64,000 nt of DNA from an uncultured Oscillospiraceae bacterium (GTDB lineage: Bacteria > Bacillota > Clostridia > Oscillospirales > Oscillospiraceae), in assembly GCA_934636865.1 (NCBI GenBank), contig CAKUBI010000003.1, forward strand, positions 59,496-123,495. The letters run 5' to 3'. The notes under the pieces are model-generated. The model was not told the DNA's origin. It worked only from the letters and a program-made list of their open reading frames with translations, and did not search any database. Below, in pieces: positions 15,019 to 24,528 of the stretch; position 1 is the stretch's first letter, and each line of letters starts with the position of its first letter. Both the position numbers and the translations under genes were made by a program.

Positions 15019-16302
15019 GTGAAAGCGCTTGAGACCATTGAGGAGACCCTCCAGTACCTGCAATTCGACAATTGGGCGCAGAGCGCGCCAGGCCTTGCGC
15101 GCTCGCGCGAGCTGCTGGGCCTGCTCGGCGACCCGCAGAAAAAGCTCAAATTCGTCCACATCGCCGGGACGAACGGCAAGGGCAGTACCGCCGCGATGCT
15201 CGCCGCCGTGCTGCAAAGCGCGGGCTACCGCACGGGGCTCTACACCTCGCCGCACCTGCTGCGCTTCCACGAGCGCATGCGCGTGAACGGGGAAGAGATC
15301 GACGACAAGTCCCTCATCACGCTCACGAACACCGTGCGGCAGGCGGCGGCGCAGATGCGCGAGATGCCCACGGGCTTTGAGATCATGACGGCCATCGCCT
15401 TTTTGTACTTCGTGCAGGAGCGCTGCGACATCGTCTCGCTCGAGGTCGGCCTCGGCGGGCGCATGGATTCGACGAACGTCATCCCCGCGCCCGAGGTCTG
15501 CGTGGTGATGAACATCGGCCTTGAGCACACGGCCATTCTCGGCGACACGCTCGAAAAAATCGCGGCGGAAAAGTGCGGCATCATCAAGCGCGGCGCGCAT
15601 GCCGTGCTCTTCGGCCAGACTGAGGGGGTGGAAGCGGTCGCGCGCGAAAAATGCACGCAGGAGGGCGTCGCCCTCACCGTGACCGCGCAGGAAAAGCTCG
15701 AGCGCATCTCCTCCTCGCTCGACGGGCAGATTTTCAAGTACCGCGGCCGCGGGCCGTATCACCTGCGCCTTCTCGGCGAGTACCAGCTTCTGAACGCGCT
15801 CACGGTCATCGACACGTGCACGGCGTTGCGCTCGCGCGGGTGGGAGAAGCTCACGGACGAGGCCATCGACTCGGGCCTTTCCGCCGCGCGGTGGCCGGGG
15901 CGGCTCGAGCTTCTGCGCCGCAGTCCTGATTTCATCGTGGACGGCGCGCACAACCCACAGTGTGTGGACGCGCTGATGGATTCGCTCGCCGCACTTTATA
16001 GCGGCAAGAAACTCATCTTCCTCACAGGGGTGCTGCGCGACAAGGACTGGCAGCAGATGCTGCGCCGCGCGCTGCCGCTTGCGAAGGCCTTCGTGGTCAT
16101 CACGCCGCCCTCTGCCCGCGCGCTCGATGAAAACGAGCTGGCTGGTTGGCTGCGCGCCCAGGGCATAGAGGCCATCCCCGCCGCGGGCACCGATGATGGC
16201 GTGCGCCGCGCGCTCGCCATGGCGGGCAAGGACGACGCCATCTGCTCCTGGGGCTCACTCTACTTCACCGGCGAGGTCCGCAGAGCGCTGACGGAGCAGT
16301 AA
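15019..16302 (+). CDS. folC: Bifunctional folylpolyglutamate/dihydrofolate synthase
   Basis: This 427-residue Mur-ligase-like enzyme adds glutamate to dihydropteroate and to folates using ATP. The nucleotide loop HIAGTNGKGS sits at residues 47-56, followed by GLYTSPHLLRFHERM, EVGLGGRMDSTNV and the C-terminal FIVDGAHNP. The start is GTG at 15019, preceded by AGGTGATC. It lies 67 bp after rluD beyond that gene's terminator, so it probably has its own promoter, although none was clear. A strong bidirectional terminator follows. Confidence 0.95.
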   Translation: MKALETIEETLQYLQFDNWAQSAPGLARSRELLGLLGDPQKKLKFVHIAGTNGKGSTAAMLAAVLQSAGYRTGLYTSPHLLRFHERMRVNGEEIDDKSLITLTNTVRQAAAQMREMPTGFEIMTAIAFLYFVQERCDIVSLEVGLGGRMDSTNVIPAPEVCVVMNIGLEHTAILGDTLEKIAAEKCGIIKRGAHAVLFGQTEGVEAVAREKCTQEGVALTVTAQEKLERISSSLDGQIFKYRGRGPYHLRLLGEYQLLNALTVIDTCTALRSRGWEKLTDEAIDSGLSAARWPGRLELLRRSPDFIVDGAHNPQCVDALMDSLAALYSGKKLIFLTGVLRDKDWQQMLRRALPLAKAFVVITPPSARALDENELAGWLRAQGIEAIPAAGTDDGVRRALAMAGKDDAICSWGSLYFTGEVRRALTEQ

Positions 16303-16323
16303 GAACAACAGTACAGTTCTATT

Positions 16324-16367
16324 AAAAAACAAAGGACAGATGGCAAAGCCATCTGTCCTTTGTTTTT
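16324..16367. terminator. Bidirectional terminator between folC and the M23 gene
   Basis: A 19-bp uninterrupted stem (ACAAAGGACAGATGGC arm) with an AAA loop, flanked by A6 and T5 tracts, sits between convergent genes. Confidence 0.92.
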
Positions 16368-18063
16368 AACTAAGGTAGTTCAGCGGATTGACGTAGGAGC
16401 CGTTTCGCTGGATGCCGAAGTGGCAGTGGACGCCGCTGGCGACGCCGCTGCGGCCCGCCTTGGCGATCTGCTGGCCCTTGTAGACCGTCTGTCCCGCCGA
16501 GACGAGCAGCGAGGAGTTGTGCTCATAGTAGGTCACATAGCCGTTGTTGTGGTCGATGATGACCACGTAGCCCATCGCGCCCTTATAGCCCGAGTAGGTC
16601 ACGCGGCCGCCGTCGGCTGCGTAGATGGGCGTGCCGTAGGAGCAGGCGATGTCGATGCCCTTGTGGTTGCTCGTCGCGCCGCGGATGCCGGTGCTGCGAT
16701 AGCCGAAGTACGAGGTGATGCGGCCCGAGCACGGCCAACGGAAGCTGCCGGTGGGGTACCAGGTGGGGCGAACCTTCGTGCCGCGCGCGCGCGTCTCTGC
16801 CACGGGGTCGGAGAGCGTGACGGATGAGATGACCGTGCGCTCCTGCTCCTCGCCGTTGACGTAGGTCACGTCGGCCACGATGTCGGCCTTGCCGAACGCG
16901 CCCTTGGAGATCACGCGCTCGTCGCCCTGCCACATGGACGAATCGTTGACGTAGTTCACGTCGTAGTTGACGTCCTCAATATAGTTCTGCCGCTCGGTGA
17001 CCTTAACGGTCAGGTACGGCACGGCGTTGGAGAGCGTGAGCGCGTCGCCGATGTGGATGCGGTTGATGTCATAGCCGGGGTTCAGGGCCTCGAGCTCGGC
17101 GGCGGTCATGCCGTTGCTGTTCGCGATCTGGCCCCAGGTGTCGCCCTTGACGACGGTATAGGTCACCTCGCCCGACTTTGTGGAATTCAGAAGCTCCGCG
17201 ATCGTACCGAGGTTCATCACGCTCTCAGTCGGGACATAGCCCTCCGCGATGCGCACGTTTTCCACAAAATCAACACTCAGCGTATCCGCCGAGATGTAGA
17301 TCTGCTTGATCTGGTCGAGCAGATCGTCGAGCGCGTCGGCGTACTGCGTCGAGCCGATCAGCTCATCGTTCACATAGAGCGAGTAGCCGTAGGTCACCTT
17401 GCCGAGCTCGTCGGCAAGGTCCTGCTCGAACTGCGCGCTGTCCGTCACGTCACTGCGGCGGACAAGGGCGGTCGCATAGTGGATGGCGCCGTCCTCGATC
17501 TTATAGCTCTCGCCGAGCGTTTCGGTCGTGATGCTCTCGAGCTTGGCCGCGGCCTTGCGCGCCTGCGCGGCGCTGCCCACGGTATCGACCACATTGCCGT
17601 TATACTCCACGGTCGTTCCCAGCGTGTAGAGCGAGAAGAACAGCGCGAGCGCCGCCACGGCCGCCGCGCCGCCGATGAAGCAGAGCGGGTTCACGCGCCG
17701 GGCGTGCCAGTGATGCTCATGCGCGCCGGCGGCATGGTTGCGCTGGCGGCGCAGGGTCTGGAGCCTTTCATGCAGCAGCGAGCGCCACATGGGGATCATC
17801 CCGCCGATGACGAGAAACACCTGCACGAGGAAGCGGTTGGACTCGGGGAAGTTGCGCGCCCTGCTCTCGCGCATGACGGTGCGGGCGCGCGGGCCGATGC
17901 GCCGGATGCGCGCGCCAAGCGTTGAGAAAAAGATTGCGATATGTGCAAGGAACGAGCGCAGCCACTCCGGCATGCCGCGCCCCGGTTTTTTCGCCGGGCG
18001 GCGGGAGGAGGGACGCTGCGTCCGCTCGCCGCGGCGCTTTGCCGATTGGTTCTGTTCTGTCAT
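16366..18063 (-). CDS. Membrane-anchored M23 peptidase with LysM and G5 domains
   Basis: This 565-residue cell-wall hydrolase has a basic cytoplasmic N-terminus and one membrane helix at about 127-148. A spacer region (150-295) and a LysM peptidoglycan-binding domain (301-344, YTVVKGDTWGQIANSNGM) follow, then a G5 domain (about 350-428) and a C-terminal M23/LytM domain. Zinc ligands His467 and Asp471 (NHKGIDIA) and His546/His548 (HCHFGI) are all present, so it should be active, cutting cross-bridge peptides. The start at 18063 has AAGGAG 8 bases upstream. Similar proteins act in cell-wall growth or engulfment. The dyad at 18122-18136 lies 59 bp upstream and may be its operator. Confidence 0.92.
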   Translation of the reverse strand: MTEQNQSAKRRGERTQRPSSRRPAKKPGRGMPEWLRSFLAHIAIFFSTLGARIRRIGPRARTVMRESRARNFPESNRFLVQVFLVIGGMIPMWRSLLHERLQTLRRQRNHAAGAHEHHWHARRVNPLCFIGGAAAVAALALFFSLYTLGTTVEYNGNVVDTVGSAAQARKAAAKLESITTETLGESYKIEDGAIHYATALVRRSDVTDSAQFEQDLADELGKVTYGYSLYVNDELIGSTQYADALDDLLDQIKQIYISADTLSVDFVENVRIAEGYVPTESVMNLGTIAELLNSTKSGEVTYTVVKGDTWGQIANSNGMTAAELEALNPGYDINRIHIGDALTLSNAVPYLTVKVTERQNYIEDVNYDVNYVNDSSMWQGDERVISKGAFGKADIVADVTYVNGEEQERTVISSVTLSDPVAETRARGTKVRPTWYPTGSFRWPCSGRITSYFGYRSTGIRGATSNHKGIDIACSYGTPIYAADGGRVTYSGYKGAMGYVVIIDHNNGYVTYYEHNSSLLVSAGQTVYKGQQIAKAGRSGVASGVHCHFGIQRNGSYVNPLNYLS

Positions 18064-18121
18064 TATCAAAACTCCTTAGAGAATACAGCGGTGCATATAA
18101 AACAACAGTGAACATAAAAAA

Positions 18122-18136
18122 GTTACAAATTGTAAC
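18122..18136. promoter_or_regulatory. Inverted repeat GTTACA-N3-TGTAAC upstream of the M23 gene
   Basis: A 6-3-6 dyad (7-bp arms if the flanking A/T is counted) lies 59 bp before the M23 start, in the divergent region with pta. It is identical in arms to the dyad at 12578-12592. It is a candidate operator; the regulator is unknown. Confidence 0.45.
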
Positions 18137-18247
18137 AACTGCTATCATACCGATTTTTTGTCCCTGCGTCAAGCCTTTTTAGGGAAAAGATACGGTGAAG
18201 ATGTTTCAAGAGTGTGGAAAATTTGTAAACTTTTGCGGGATTTCTCC

Positions 18248-18276
18248 TTGTGACAGCTGAAAATTAGGTGTATACT
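18248..18276 (+). promoter_or_regulatory. Sigma-A promoter of pta
   Basis: TTGTGA, 17-bp spacer, TATACT, about 50 bp upstream of the pta start. Confidence 0.8.
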
Positions 18277-18332
18277 ACTTGCGTTAATTTGCACCTTAAC
18301 ATCAGGTGCATTCTAATAAGAGGAGGAACACT

Positions 18333-19307
18333 ATGTTCGCACAACTGATCGCAACCCTGAAAAAGTCCCCGAAGACCATCGTTTTCACCGAGGGCACCGA
18401 CCCCCGTATTCTGGAAGCAAGCGCGCGCCTGCTGTCCGGTAACTTCTTAAAGCCCGTGCTCGTCGGCAACCCCAATGAAATCGCCGCTGCTGCCGAGGAA
18501 GTCGGCTTCAACATCCGCGGCGCCGAGATCATCGACCCCGAGAATTACGAGGGCATGGACGAGATGGTCGAGAAGATGGTCGAGCTGCGCAAGGGCAAGA
18601 TGACCGCAGAGCAGTGCCGCGACGCGCTCAAGAAGAGCAACTACTTCGGCACCATGCTCGTCAAGATGGGCAAGGCCGACTGCCTGCTCGGCGGCGCGAC
18701 CTACTCCACGGCCGACACGGTCCGTCCCGCGCTCCAGCTCATCAAGACCAAGCCCGGCAACAAGATCGTCTCTTCCTGCTTCATCATGGTCCGTCCCGCC
18801 GCTTCCGGCGAGAACGAAGTGCTCGCCATGGCCGACTGCGCCATCAACATCAAGCCCAACGAGGACGAGCTCGTCGAGATCTGCAAGGAGACCGTCTCCT
18901 GCGCCAAGATCTTCGGCGTTGACCCGAAGGTCGCCTTCCTGAGCTACTCCACCCTCGGCTCCGGCAAGGGCGAGGACGTCGACAAGATGCGCAATGCCTG
19001 CGAGAAGGCCAAGGCCCTCATGCCCGACACCCCGATCGGCGGCGAGTTCCAGTTCGACGCGGCGGTCTCTCCGGCTGTCGCCAAGACCAAGCACATCTCC
19101 GACGCGGTCGGCGGCCACGCCAATACCTTTATCTTCCCCGACATCAACGCCGGCAACATCGGCTACAAGATCGCCCAGCGCCTGGGCTCTTTTGATGCCT
19201 ACGGCCCGATCCTGCTCGGCCTGAACGCGCCGATCAACGACCTCTCCCGCGGCTGCAACGCCCAGGAGGTCTACTCCATGGCCATCATCACCGCGGCGCT
19301 TGCCTAA
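18333..19307 (+). CDS. pta: Phosphate acetyltransferase
   Basis: This 324-residue enzyme interconverts acetyl-CoA and acetyl phosphate, linking pyruvate fermentation to acetate and ATP. It is the short form of the PTA_PTB family, with KTIVFTEGTDPRILEAS near the start, GNPNEI, GGATYSTADTVRPALQ and, near the C-terminus, FPDINAGNIGYKIAQRLG followed by GPILLGLNAPINDLSRGC. The start at 18333 (MFAQLIATLKK) has an AGGAGG site; an in-frame ATG at 18306 is earlier but lacks one. No ackA follows in the window, as a terminator comes directly after. The gene lies between cell-wall and glycolytic genes. Confidence 0.96.
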   Translation: MFAQLIATLKKSPKTIVFTEGTDPRILEASARLLSGNFLKPVLVGNPNEIAAAAEEVGFNIRGAEIIDPENYEGMDEMVEKMVELRKGKMTAEQCRDALKKSNYFGTMLVKMGKADCLLGGATYSTADTVRPALQLIKTKPGNKIVSSCFIMVRPAASGENEVLAMADCAINIKPNEDELVEICKETVSCAKIFGVDPKVAFLSYSTLGSGKGEDVDKMRNACEKAKALMPDTPIGGEFQFDAAVSPAVAKTKHISDAVGGHANTFIFPDINAGNIGYKIAQRLGSFDAYGPILLGLNAPINDLSRGCNAQEVYSMAIITAALA

Positions 19308-19335
19308 GGCATTCGCCCCAAAGCATCCGCAAAGT

Positions 19336-19370
19336 AAAAAAAGAGGACGGCTCCGCCGTCCTCTTTTTTT
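19336..19370 (+). terminator. Terminator of pta
   Basis: The stem AAGAGGACGGC/GCCGTCCTCTT with loop TCC is bracketed by A7 and T7 tracts. Confidence 0.93.
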
Positions 19371-19461
19371 GCTTTTTTCCCGCTGCGGCGGGCTGAAAGC
19401 ATCCTGCAGGATGGCCGTCATTTTTTATAAATACCCGCTCAAAATTTGCAGAATCGGATGC

Positions 19462-19479
19462 TTCAAATGTTTCAAATGT
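19462..19479. repeat. Tandem 9-mer TTCAAATGT x2 upstream of gap
   Basis: Two adjoining copies of TTCAAATGT (19462-19470 and 19471-19479) lie in an AT-rich stretch about 125 bp upstream of the gap -10. The gene-free interval 19371-19602 otherwise shows only two short GC-rich palindromes. It is a possible operator; function unknown. Confidence 0.4.
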
Positions 19480-19579
19480 ATGGAATATTTGGAGAAGTTA
19501 AACAAATGTTTTCTGCTATTTTTGGATGCTTTGCACATATTTGCACGACAAAGTTCAGCTACCTTTTTCCCGAAAAGGG

Positions 19580-19608
19580 GCAGACAAAAAATCCCTGCAT
19601 GCTATAAT
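19580..19608 (+). promoter_or_regulatory. Extended -10 promoter of gap
   Basis: TATAAT at 19603-19608 with the TGC extension; the -35 at 17 bp is weak (GCAGAC). It gives a leader of about 60 nt before the gap start. Confidence 0.7.
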
Positions 19609-19675
19609 GAGCTTGCGATCGCGGGGAACTCACCCCGCGAAAAATATGAACACATATTCGTGGAGGGTAATCATT

Positions 19676-20690
<1,015 letters not shown>

Positions 20691-20692
<2 letters not shown>

Positions 20693-20727
20693 AAAGAAAA
20701 GGGATGCAAAGCATCCCTTTTCTTTTT
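20691..20727. terminator. Bidirectional terminator between gap and the AAA ATPase gene
   Basis: The stem AAAAGGGATGC/GCATCCCTTTT extends into flanking A and T tracts with an AAA loop, between convergent genes. Confidence 0.93.
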
Positions 20728-21838
20728 ATTCTTTTTTCTCTTCTGCCGCCCTGGCTTCTATCTCTTCGGCCGTCACATCGTCCTCCATGCCGCGGGCGTG
20801 GAGCACGTCGTCGCGCGTAATGGTCATCAGATCGTCCTTTGTGAAGCTCTTCATCTTGGCAAGGCGGTTGGCCTGCGCGGTCAGGATCTGCTCAAAGAGG
20901 TTGCGCACGCCGCGCGCGTTGCCGAACGTCACGCCGTCGGCGTTCTCATCATAGAGGAAATCCTTCACGTCCTGCCCGGCGTCGGGGGAGAGGACATACT
21001 GCGACTTGCGGCACTGCATCTTGAAAATTTCAAGCATTTCGTCAAGCGAATAATCGTCAAAGTGCAGGTAGCGGTTGAAGCGTGATTCAAGGCCGGGATT
21101 CGAGTGGATGAATTTCTCCATCAGGCCGTCGTAGCCCGCCACGATGACGACGAGATCGTCGCGGTGGTCCTCCATCGCCTTGAGCAGCGTGTCGATGGCC
21201 TCCTGACCGAAGTCGTTGTCGCCCTTGCCGTTGAGGGCGTAGGCCTCGTCGATGAACAGCACGCCGCCGAGCGCCTTTTCAATGACCTTGCCCGTCTTGA
21301 TGGCCGTCTGTCCGACGTAGCCCGCGACCAGCCCGCTGCGGTCCACCTCGACGAGCTGGCCCTTCGACAAAATGCCGAGCGAGCGGTAGATGCGCGCCAT
21401 CAGCCGCGCGATCATCGTCTTGCCCGTGCCGGGGTTGCCGGTAAAGACCATGTGGAGCGAGAAGTCCGCGTTCGGCAGTCCCGCTTCCTCGCGCCGCTTG
21501 AACACCGTCGCCATGCTGATGAGGTTGTTCACCTCGCGCTTGACCTCGGCAAGGCCGATATAGCCGTCAAGCTCCTTCTTGAGGTCCTCGATCTTCTCCG
21601 GTGGGGGAAGGGGCGCTTCCTCGTCCTTCTTTTCATCTCCGCCCGTGGACGCGGCGCTCTTCTGCGGCTTTGCGCCGTCCGCGCTTTTGGGCGCGGCATT
21701 TTTGGGCGCGTCCTGCTTCGGCGCGGCGGGGGCGGCGGGCGCGCCCCAGAAATCGCTGCCCATGCGGTTTAGATTGTTCTGCGTCATCGTGCGGATGACG
21801 TCGAGCTGCTGGAGGATGATCTCGTCTTTTTTGTCCAT
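20726..21838 (-). CDS. CbbX/SpoVK-type AAA ATPase
   Basis: This 370-residue AAA+ ATPase has Walker A GNPGTGKT (134-141) and Walker B VLFIDEAYAL (193-202). After Walker A it carries the CbbX/SpoVK-type block VDRSGLVAGYVGQTA. Residues 30-80 form an Ala/Pro/Lys-rich linker after an N-terminal helix, followed by the small helical domain (EKIEDLKKELDGYIGL). Relatives remodel protein complexes such as Rubisco, or act in sporulation; the target here is unknown. The start at 21838 has AAGGAG and lies one base after the upstream stop, in an operon with apbE, a NusG II gene and a Gx transporter gene. Confidence 0.9.
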   Translation of the reverse strand: MDKKDEIILQQLDVIRTMTQNNLNRMGSDFWGAPAAPAAPKQDAPKNAAPKSADGAKPQKSAASTGGDEKKDEEAPLPPPEKIEDLKKELDGYIGLAEVKREVNNLISMATVFKRREEAGLPNADFSLHMVFTGNPGTGKTMIARLMARIYRSLGILSKGQLVEVDRSGLVAGYVGQTAIKTGKVIEKALGGVLFIDEAYALNGKGDNDFGQEAIDTLLKAMEDHRDDLVVIVAGYDGLMEKFIHSNPGLESRFNRYLHFDDYSLDEMLEIFKMQCRKSQYVLSPDAGQDVKDFLYDENADGVTFGNARGVRNLFEQILTAQANRLAKMKSFTKDDLMTITRDDVLHARGMEDDVTAEEIEARAAEEKKE

Positions 21839-21839
21839 G

Positions 21840-22358
21840 TCAGTTCTCCTTCCCATAGGGCGTATGCGCCATCGCGCGGAACAAAAACGCGGTGACAAGG
21901 CCGCTGAGCGCGCCCGTGAAGAGCGACACCAGCAGCAGAAACGGCAGATAGTAGAGCGGGGCGGACGAGCCGAGCGTGATCATCGCCGCGCAGACCTGCC
22001 CGCAGTTGTGCGCCGCCGCGCCCGCGACGGATACGCCGAAGATGCTGAGCTTCTTCGCCCGGCTCAAAAGCGCCATCACGAGCAGCGCCGAAACGCCGCC
22101 GAGCAGCGAAAACAGCAGCGCGGACAGATTGCCCGCGAACAGCGCGCCGAGCGTGCAGCGTACAAGCAGAATGGAAAGCGCGCTCGGAAAGCCGAGAGCA
22201 TAGAGCGCGTAGAGCGTCACGATGTTCGCAAGCCCAAGCTTCACGCCCGGCAGGGGCACGAGCAGCGCGAGCGGGAAAAACGATTCCATATAGGAGAGCG
22301 CCAGCGCCAGCGCGGCGAGCACCGCGCAGAGCGTCAGCTGTCTTACTGTGATCTTCAT
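21840..22358 (-). CDS. Gx transporter family protein (Hpre_diP_synt_I-like)
   Basis: This 172-residue membrane protein has five or six hydrophobic segments. It shows the features of the family once called heptaprenyl diphosphate synthase component I: MESFFPLALLVPLPGVKLGLANIVTLYAL near the start and GAAAHNCGQVCAA in the middle. These ECF-S-like proteins are thought to be small-molecule carriers in quinone or flavin-linked electron-transport loci. The start at 22358 (MKITVRQLTL) was chosen because the upstream residues are Arg-rich and non-conserved. It is coupled to the NusG II gene (5 bp) and the AAA ATPase gene. Confidence 0.85.
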   Translation of the reverse strand: MKITVRQLTLCAVLAALALALSYMESFFPLALLVPLPGVKLGLANIVTLYALYALGFPSALSILLVRCTLGALFAGNLSALLFSLLGGVSALLVMALLSRAKKLSIFGVSVAGAAAHNCGQVCAAMITLGSSAPLYYLPFLLLVSLFTGALSGLVTAFLFRAMAHTPYGKEN

Positions 22359-22363
22359 GCCGC

Positions 22364-22753
22364 TCACCCCACGATCACGTCGTATCCGGCGGAAGCGCCC
22401 TCGAGCGTGACGGCCACGCGGGCGGGCAGGCACACGATGCTCTGTCCCGCGCGCGAGATCGCGCCGGTGTGGACGCAGTCCTGATTGGGGCAGTCGCTTT
22501 CGGCAACGCGTACCGCGCCGCCCTCCGCCGCGACGCGCACCGTGTAGCCGCGGCTTTCGTAGCTGCCGCCCTCATAGCGCTCCAGCGGCATGCGCTCGAC
22601 GGTCTCCCCGTCGATGGAGACAACGACTGTCAGCGCATCCGCCGTCCGCGCCGCAAGAAACGGCCGCGCGGCCAGCCCCAGCGCCAGCAGCACCACCGCG
22701 AGCACCACGAGCGCGTCCCACTTCGTCGGCTTCAGCTCAGGAAAGCGCTTCAT
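22364..22753 (-). CDS. NusG domain II-containing protein
   Basis: This 129-residue protein has one N-terminal membrane helix (about residues 12-33) and an extracytoplasmic NusG_II domain. The family pattern SDCPNQDCVHTGAI with two cysteines is followed by QSIVCLPARVAVTLEG. Such proteins are regularly encoded beside ApbE flavin transferases and Gx transporters in Clostridia. Its function is not established; a structural or redox role with a flavinylated protein is plausible. It overlaps apbE by 17 bases with a weak SD, suggesting translational coupling. Confidence 0.88.
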   Translation of the reverse strand: MKRFPELKPTKWDALVVLAVVLLALGLAARPFLAARTADALTVVVSIDGETVERMPLERYEGGSYESRGYTVRVAAEGGAVRVAESDCPNQDCVHTGAISRAGQSIVCLPARVAVTLEGASAGYDVIVG

Positions 22754-23792
22754 AGCTGTACCCGCTTTCTTCGTTCGGCGTGAAGATCGGTGCAAGACCG
22801 CCGGTATAGCGCACGCGGCCGTCATCGGTGACGAGGATCAGCTCAAAATCCGTGCCCTGCGCGGCAAGGGACGCGCGCAGATCGAGCGCGCCGTCCGTCC
22901 CGAGGACGAAGCACGCCGTGGAGAGCGCGTCGGCCCACGCGCCGTTTTCGCACACGACCGTGACGCTCACCAGCCCGCTCTCGGCAGGACAGCCGGTCGC
23001 GGGGTCGATGATATGGTGATAGCGCACGCCGTTTTCCTCAAAGTAGCGCTCGTACACGCCGGAGGTCACGATGAATTTGTCCGACGCCGTCAGAATGCCG
23101 AGGTAGCTGTCGGTGTCCGCCGGGTCCTTGACGGCGACGCGCCAGTCGCTGCCGTCGCTCTTTTTGCCCATGACGAACACATCGCCGCCGAGGTCGAGCG
23201 TCGCGGACGTGACGCCCTCCGCCGCGAGCTGCGCGCGCAGAAGGTCGGCTGCATAGCCCTTGGCGATGCCGCCGAGATCGAGCTGCGCGCCGTCCAAAAG
23301 TGTGACGGTCCAGCCGTCCGCGTCCTCCGTGAGCGTCACCTTATCGCGTCCCGTGCGGGAGAGGAGCGAGGAAAGCTCGTCCGCAGACGGGACGCGCCGC
23401 TCGTCCTTTGTAAAGCCCCATGCGTCGAGCACGGGGGCGAGCGTGGGGTCGAACGCGCCGTTCGCCGCGTCTGAGATGGCAAGCGCCGTTTGAATAAGCG
23501 CGGGGAGCGCGTCATCGGCGGCATAGTGCACCGTCTCACCGCCCGCCGCGTTGAGCGCGGCAAGCTCGCTGCCCTCCGCCGTGCGCGAGAGGACGGCTTC
23601 GTCCAGCGTGTGCAGCTCCTTTTCCGCGCCCTCCAGCGCGGAGGCGGCGTTTTCGCCGTAAACCGTCAGGTTCATGACCGTGTCCATGGCGTACACGGTG
23701 CGCGCTTCGCCCGACGGGACCGCTTCGCCGCAGCCGGGGAGGGAAAGCGCGCAGAGGATCGTCAGCAGCAGTGCTGCAAGTTGTTTTTTCAT
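22737..23792 (-). CDS. apbE: FAD:protein FMN transferase (ApbE), lipoprotein
   Basis: This 351-residue lipoprotein (MKKQLAALLL..LSLPGC, lipid-modified Cys21) transfers FMN from FAD to a Thr/Ser of target proteins outside the membrane. Typical segments are AMDTVMNLTVYG, GAFDPTLAPVLDAWGF, the metal and flavin site DLGGIAKGYAAD, LDLGGDVFVMG, HHIIDPATGCP and ADALSTACFVLG. The start at 23792 has GGAG 7 bases upstream; the much longer frame upstream runs through the divergent sigma gene and was rejected. It heads the apbE-NusG II-Gx-AAA operon. No flavinylated substrate protein (RnfG, RnfD, FMN-binding) is visible nearby. Confidence 0.94.
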   Translation of the reverse strand: MKKQLAALLLTILCALSLPGCGEAVPSGEARTVYAMDTVMNLTVYGENAASALEGAEKELHTLDEAVLSRTAEGSELAALNAAGGETVHYAADDALPALIQTALAISDAANGAFDPTLAPVLDAWGFTKDERRVPSADELSSLLSRTGRDKVTLTEDADGWTVTLLDGAQLDLGGIAKGYAADLLRAQLAAEGVTSATLDLGGDVFVMGKKSDGSDWRVAVKDPADTDSYLGILTASDKFIVTSGVYERYFEENGVRYHHIIDPATGCPAESGLVSVTVVCENGAWADALSTACFVLGTDGALDLRASLAAQGTDFELILVTDDGRVRYTGGLAPIFTPNEESGYSYEALS

Positions 23793-23889
23793 AGGTTCTC
23801 CTGCTAAAATAATATCAGGCTTATTGTACCCGCACCAGGGCGGTCTGTCAAAGCAAAAAAGAGCAGGGAACAAATTTTGCTCCCCGCGA

Positions 23890-23916
23890 TGCAACCCCTT
23901 TCTTCTTCGCCCCGTC
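23890..23916 (+). promoter_or_regulatory. Candidate ECF-type promoter of the second sigma gene
   Basis: TGCAAC, 17-bp spacer, CGTC, about 55 bp upstream of the sigma start. This pattern fits ECF promoters with an AAC -35 core and a CGTC -10, suggesting autoregulation. Confidence 0.45.
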
Positions 23917-23970
23917 TCATAGAGTGAAGACGGACCGGACTTCATGCAAGCATAAAACGAGGTGATCACC

Positions 23971-24528
23971 TTGAACGATGATGAGATCGTCGCCCTCTTT
24001 TTCGAGCGCTCGGAGGAGGGCATCGCGCAGAGCGAGCGAAAATACGGCGCGCTGTGCCGCGGCATCATCCGGCGCATCCTGCCGGACGAGCGCGACACGG
24101 AGGAGTGCCTGAACGACGTGTGGGGGCGCGTATGGGGCTCCATCCCTCCGGAAAGGCCGCGCATGCTGGGCGCGTTTCTTGCGCGTATCGCGCGCAATCT
24201 GGCGCTGGACCGCAGCGACTACAACCGCGCGGAAAAGCGCTCAAGCGCGCTGACCGAGGCGTTCGACGAGCTCGAGCCCTATCTTGTGGGCGCGGATGAC
24301 GCGCAGCGCGCAGCGGAGGCGGGGGAGCTCCGCGCGTTTCTCAGCTCCTTTCTCCGCGCACAGACGCGGGAGAACCGCTGCTTTTTCGTCCGCCGCTACT
24401 GGTACGGCGAGAGCATCGCCGAGATCGCGCAGGCCATGCACGCGAGCGAGGAGAAGGTCAAATCCTCTCTTTTCCGCACGCGCAGCCGTTTGCGCGAAGC
24501 AATGAGCAAGGAGGATATTGCAATATGA
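23971..24528 (+). CDS. ECF-type sigma factor (second)
   Basis: This sigma-70-family protein of 185 residues has region 2 (GIAQSERKYGALCRGIIRRIL, TEECLNDVWGRVWGSIPP, ARIARNLALDR) and region 4 with a helix-turn-helix (IAEIAQAMHASEEKVKSSLFRTRSRLREAM). The start is taken as TTG at 23971, which has GAGGTGATC 6 bases before it; a GTG at 23962 is in frame but overlaps that site. It is divergent from apbE and overlaps the next gene by four bases, so the two form a sigma/membrane-partner pair. Unlike the first pair, the partner lacks a zinc finger. Confidence 0.88.
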   Translation: MNDDEIVALFFERSEEGIAQSERKYGALCRGIIRRILPDERDTEECLNDVWGRVWGSIPPERPRMLGAFLARIARNLALDRSDYNRAEKRSSALTEAFDELEPYLVGADDAQRAAEAGELRAFLSSFLRAQTRENRCFFVRRYWYGESIAEIAQAMHASEEKVKSSLFRTRSRLREAMSKEDIAI

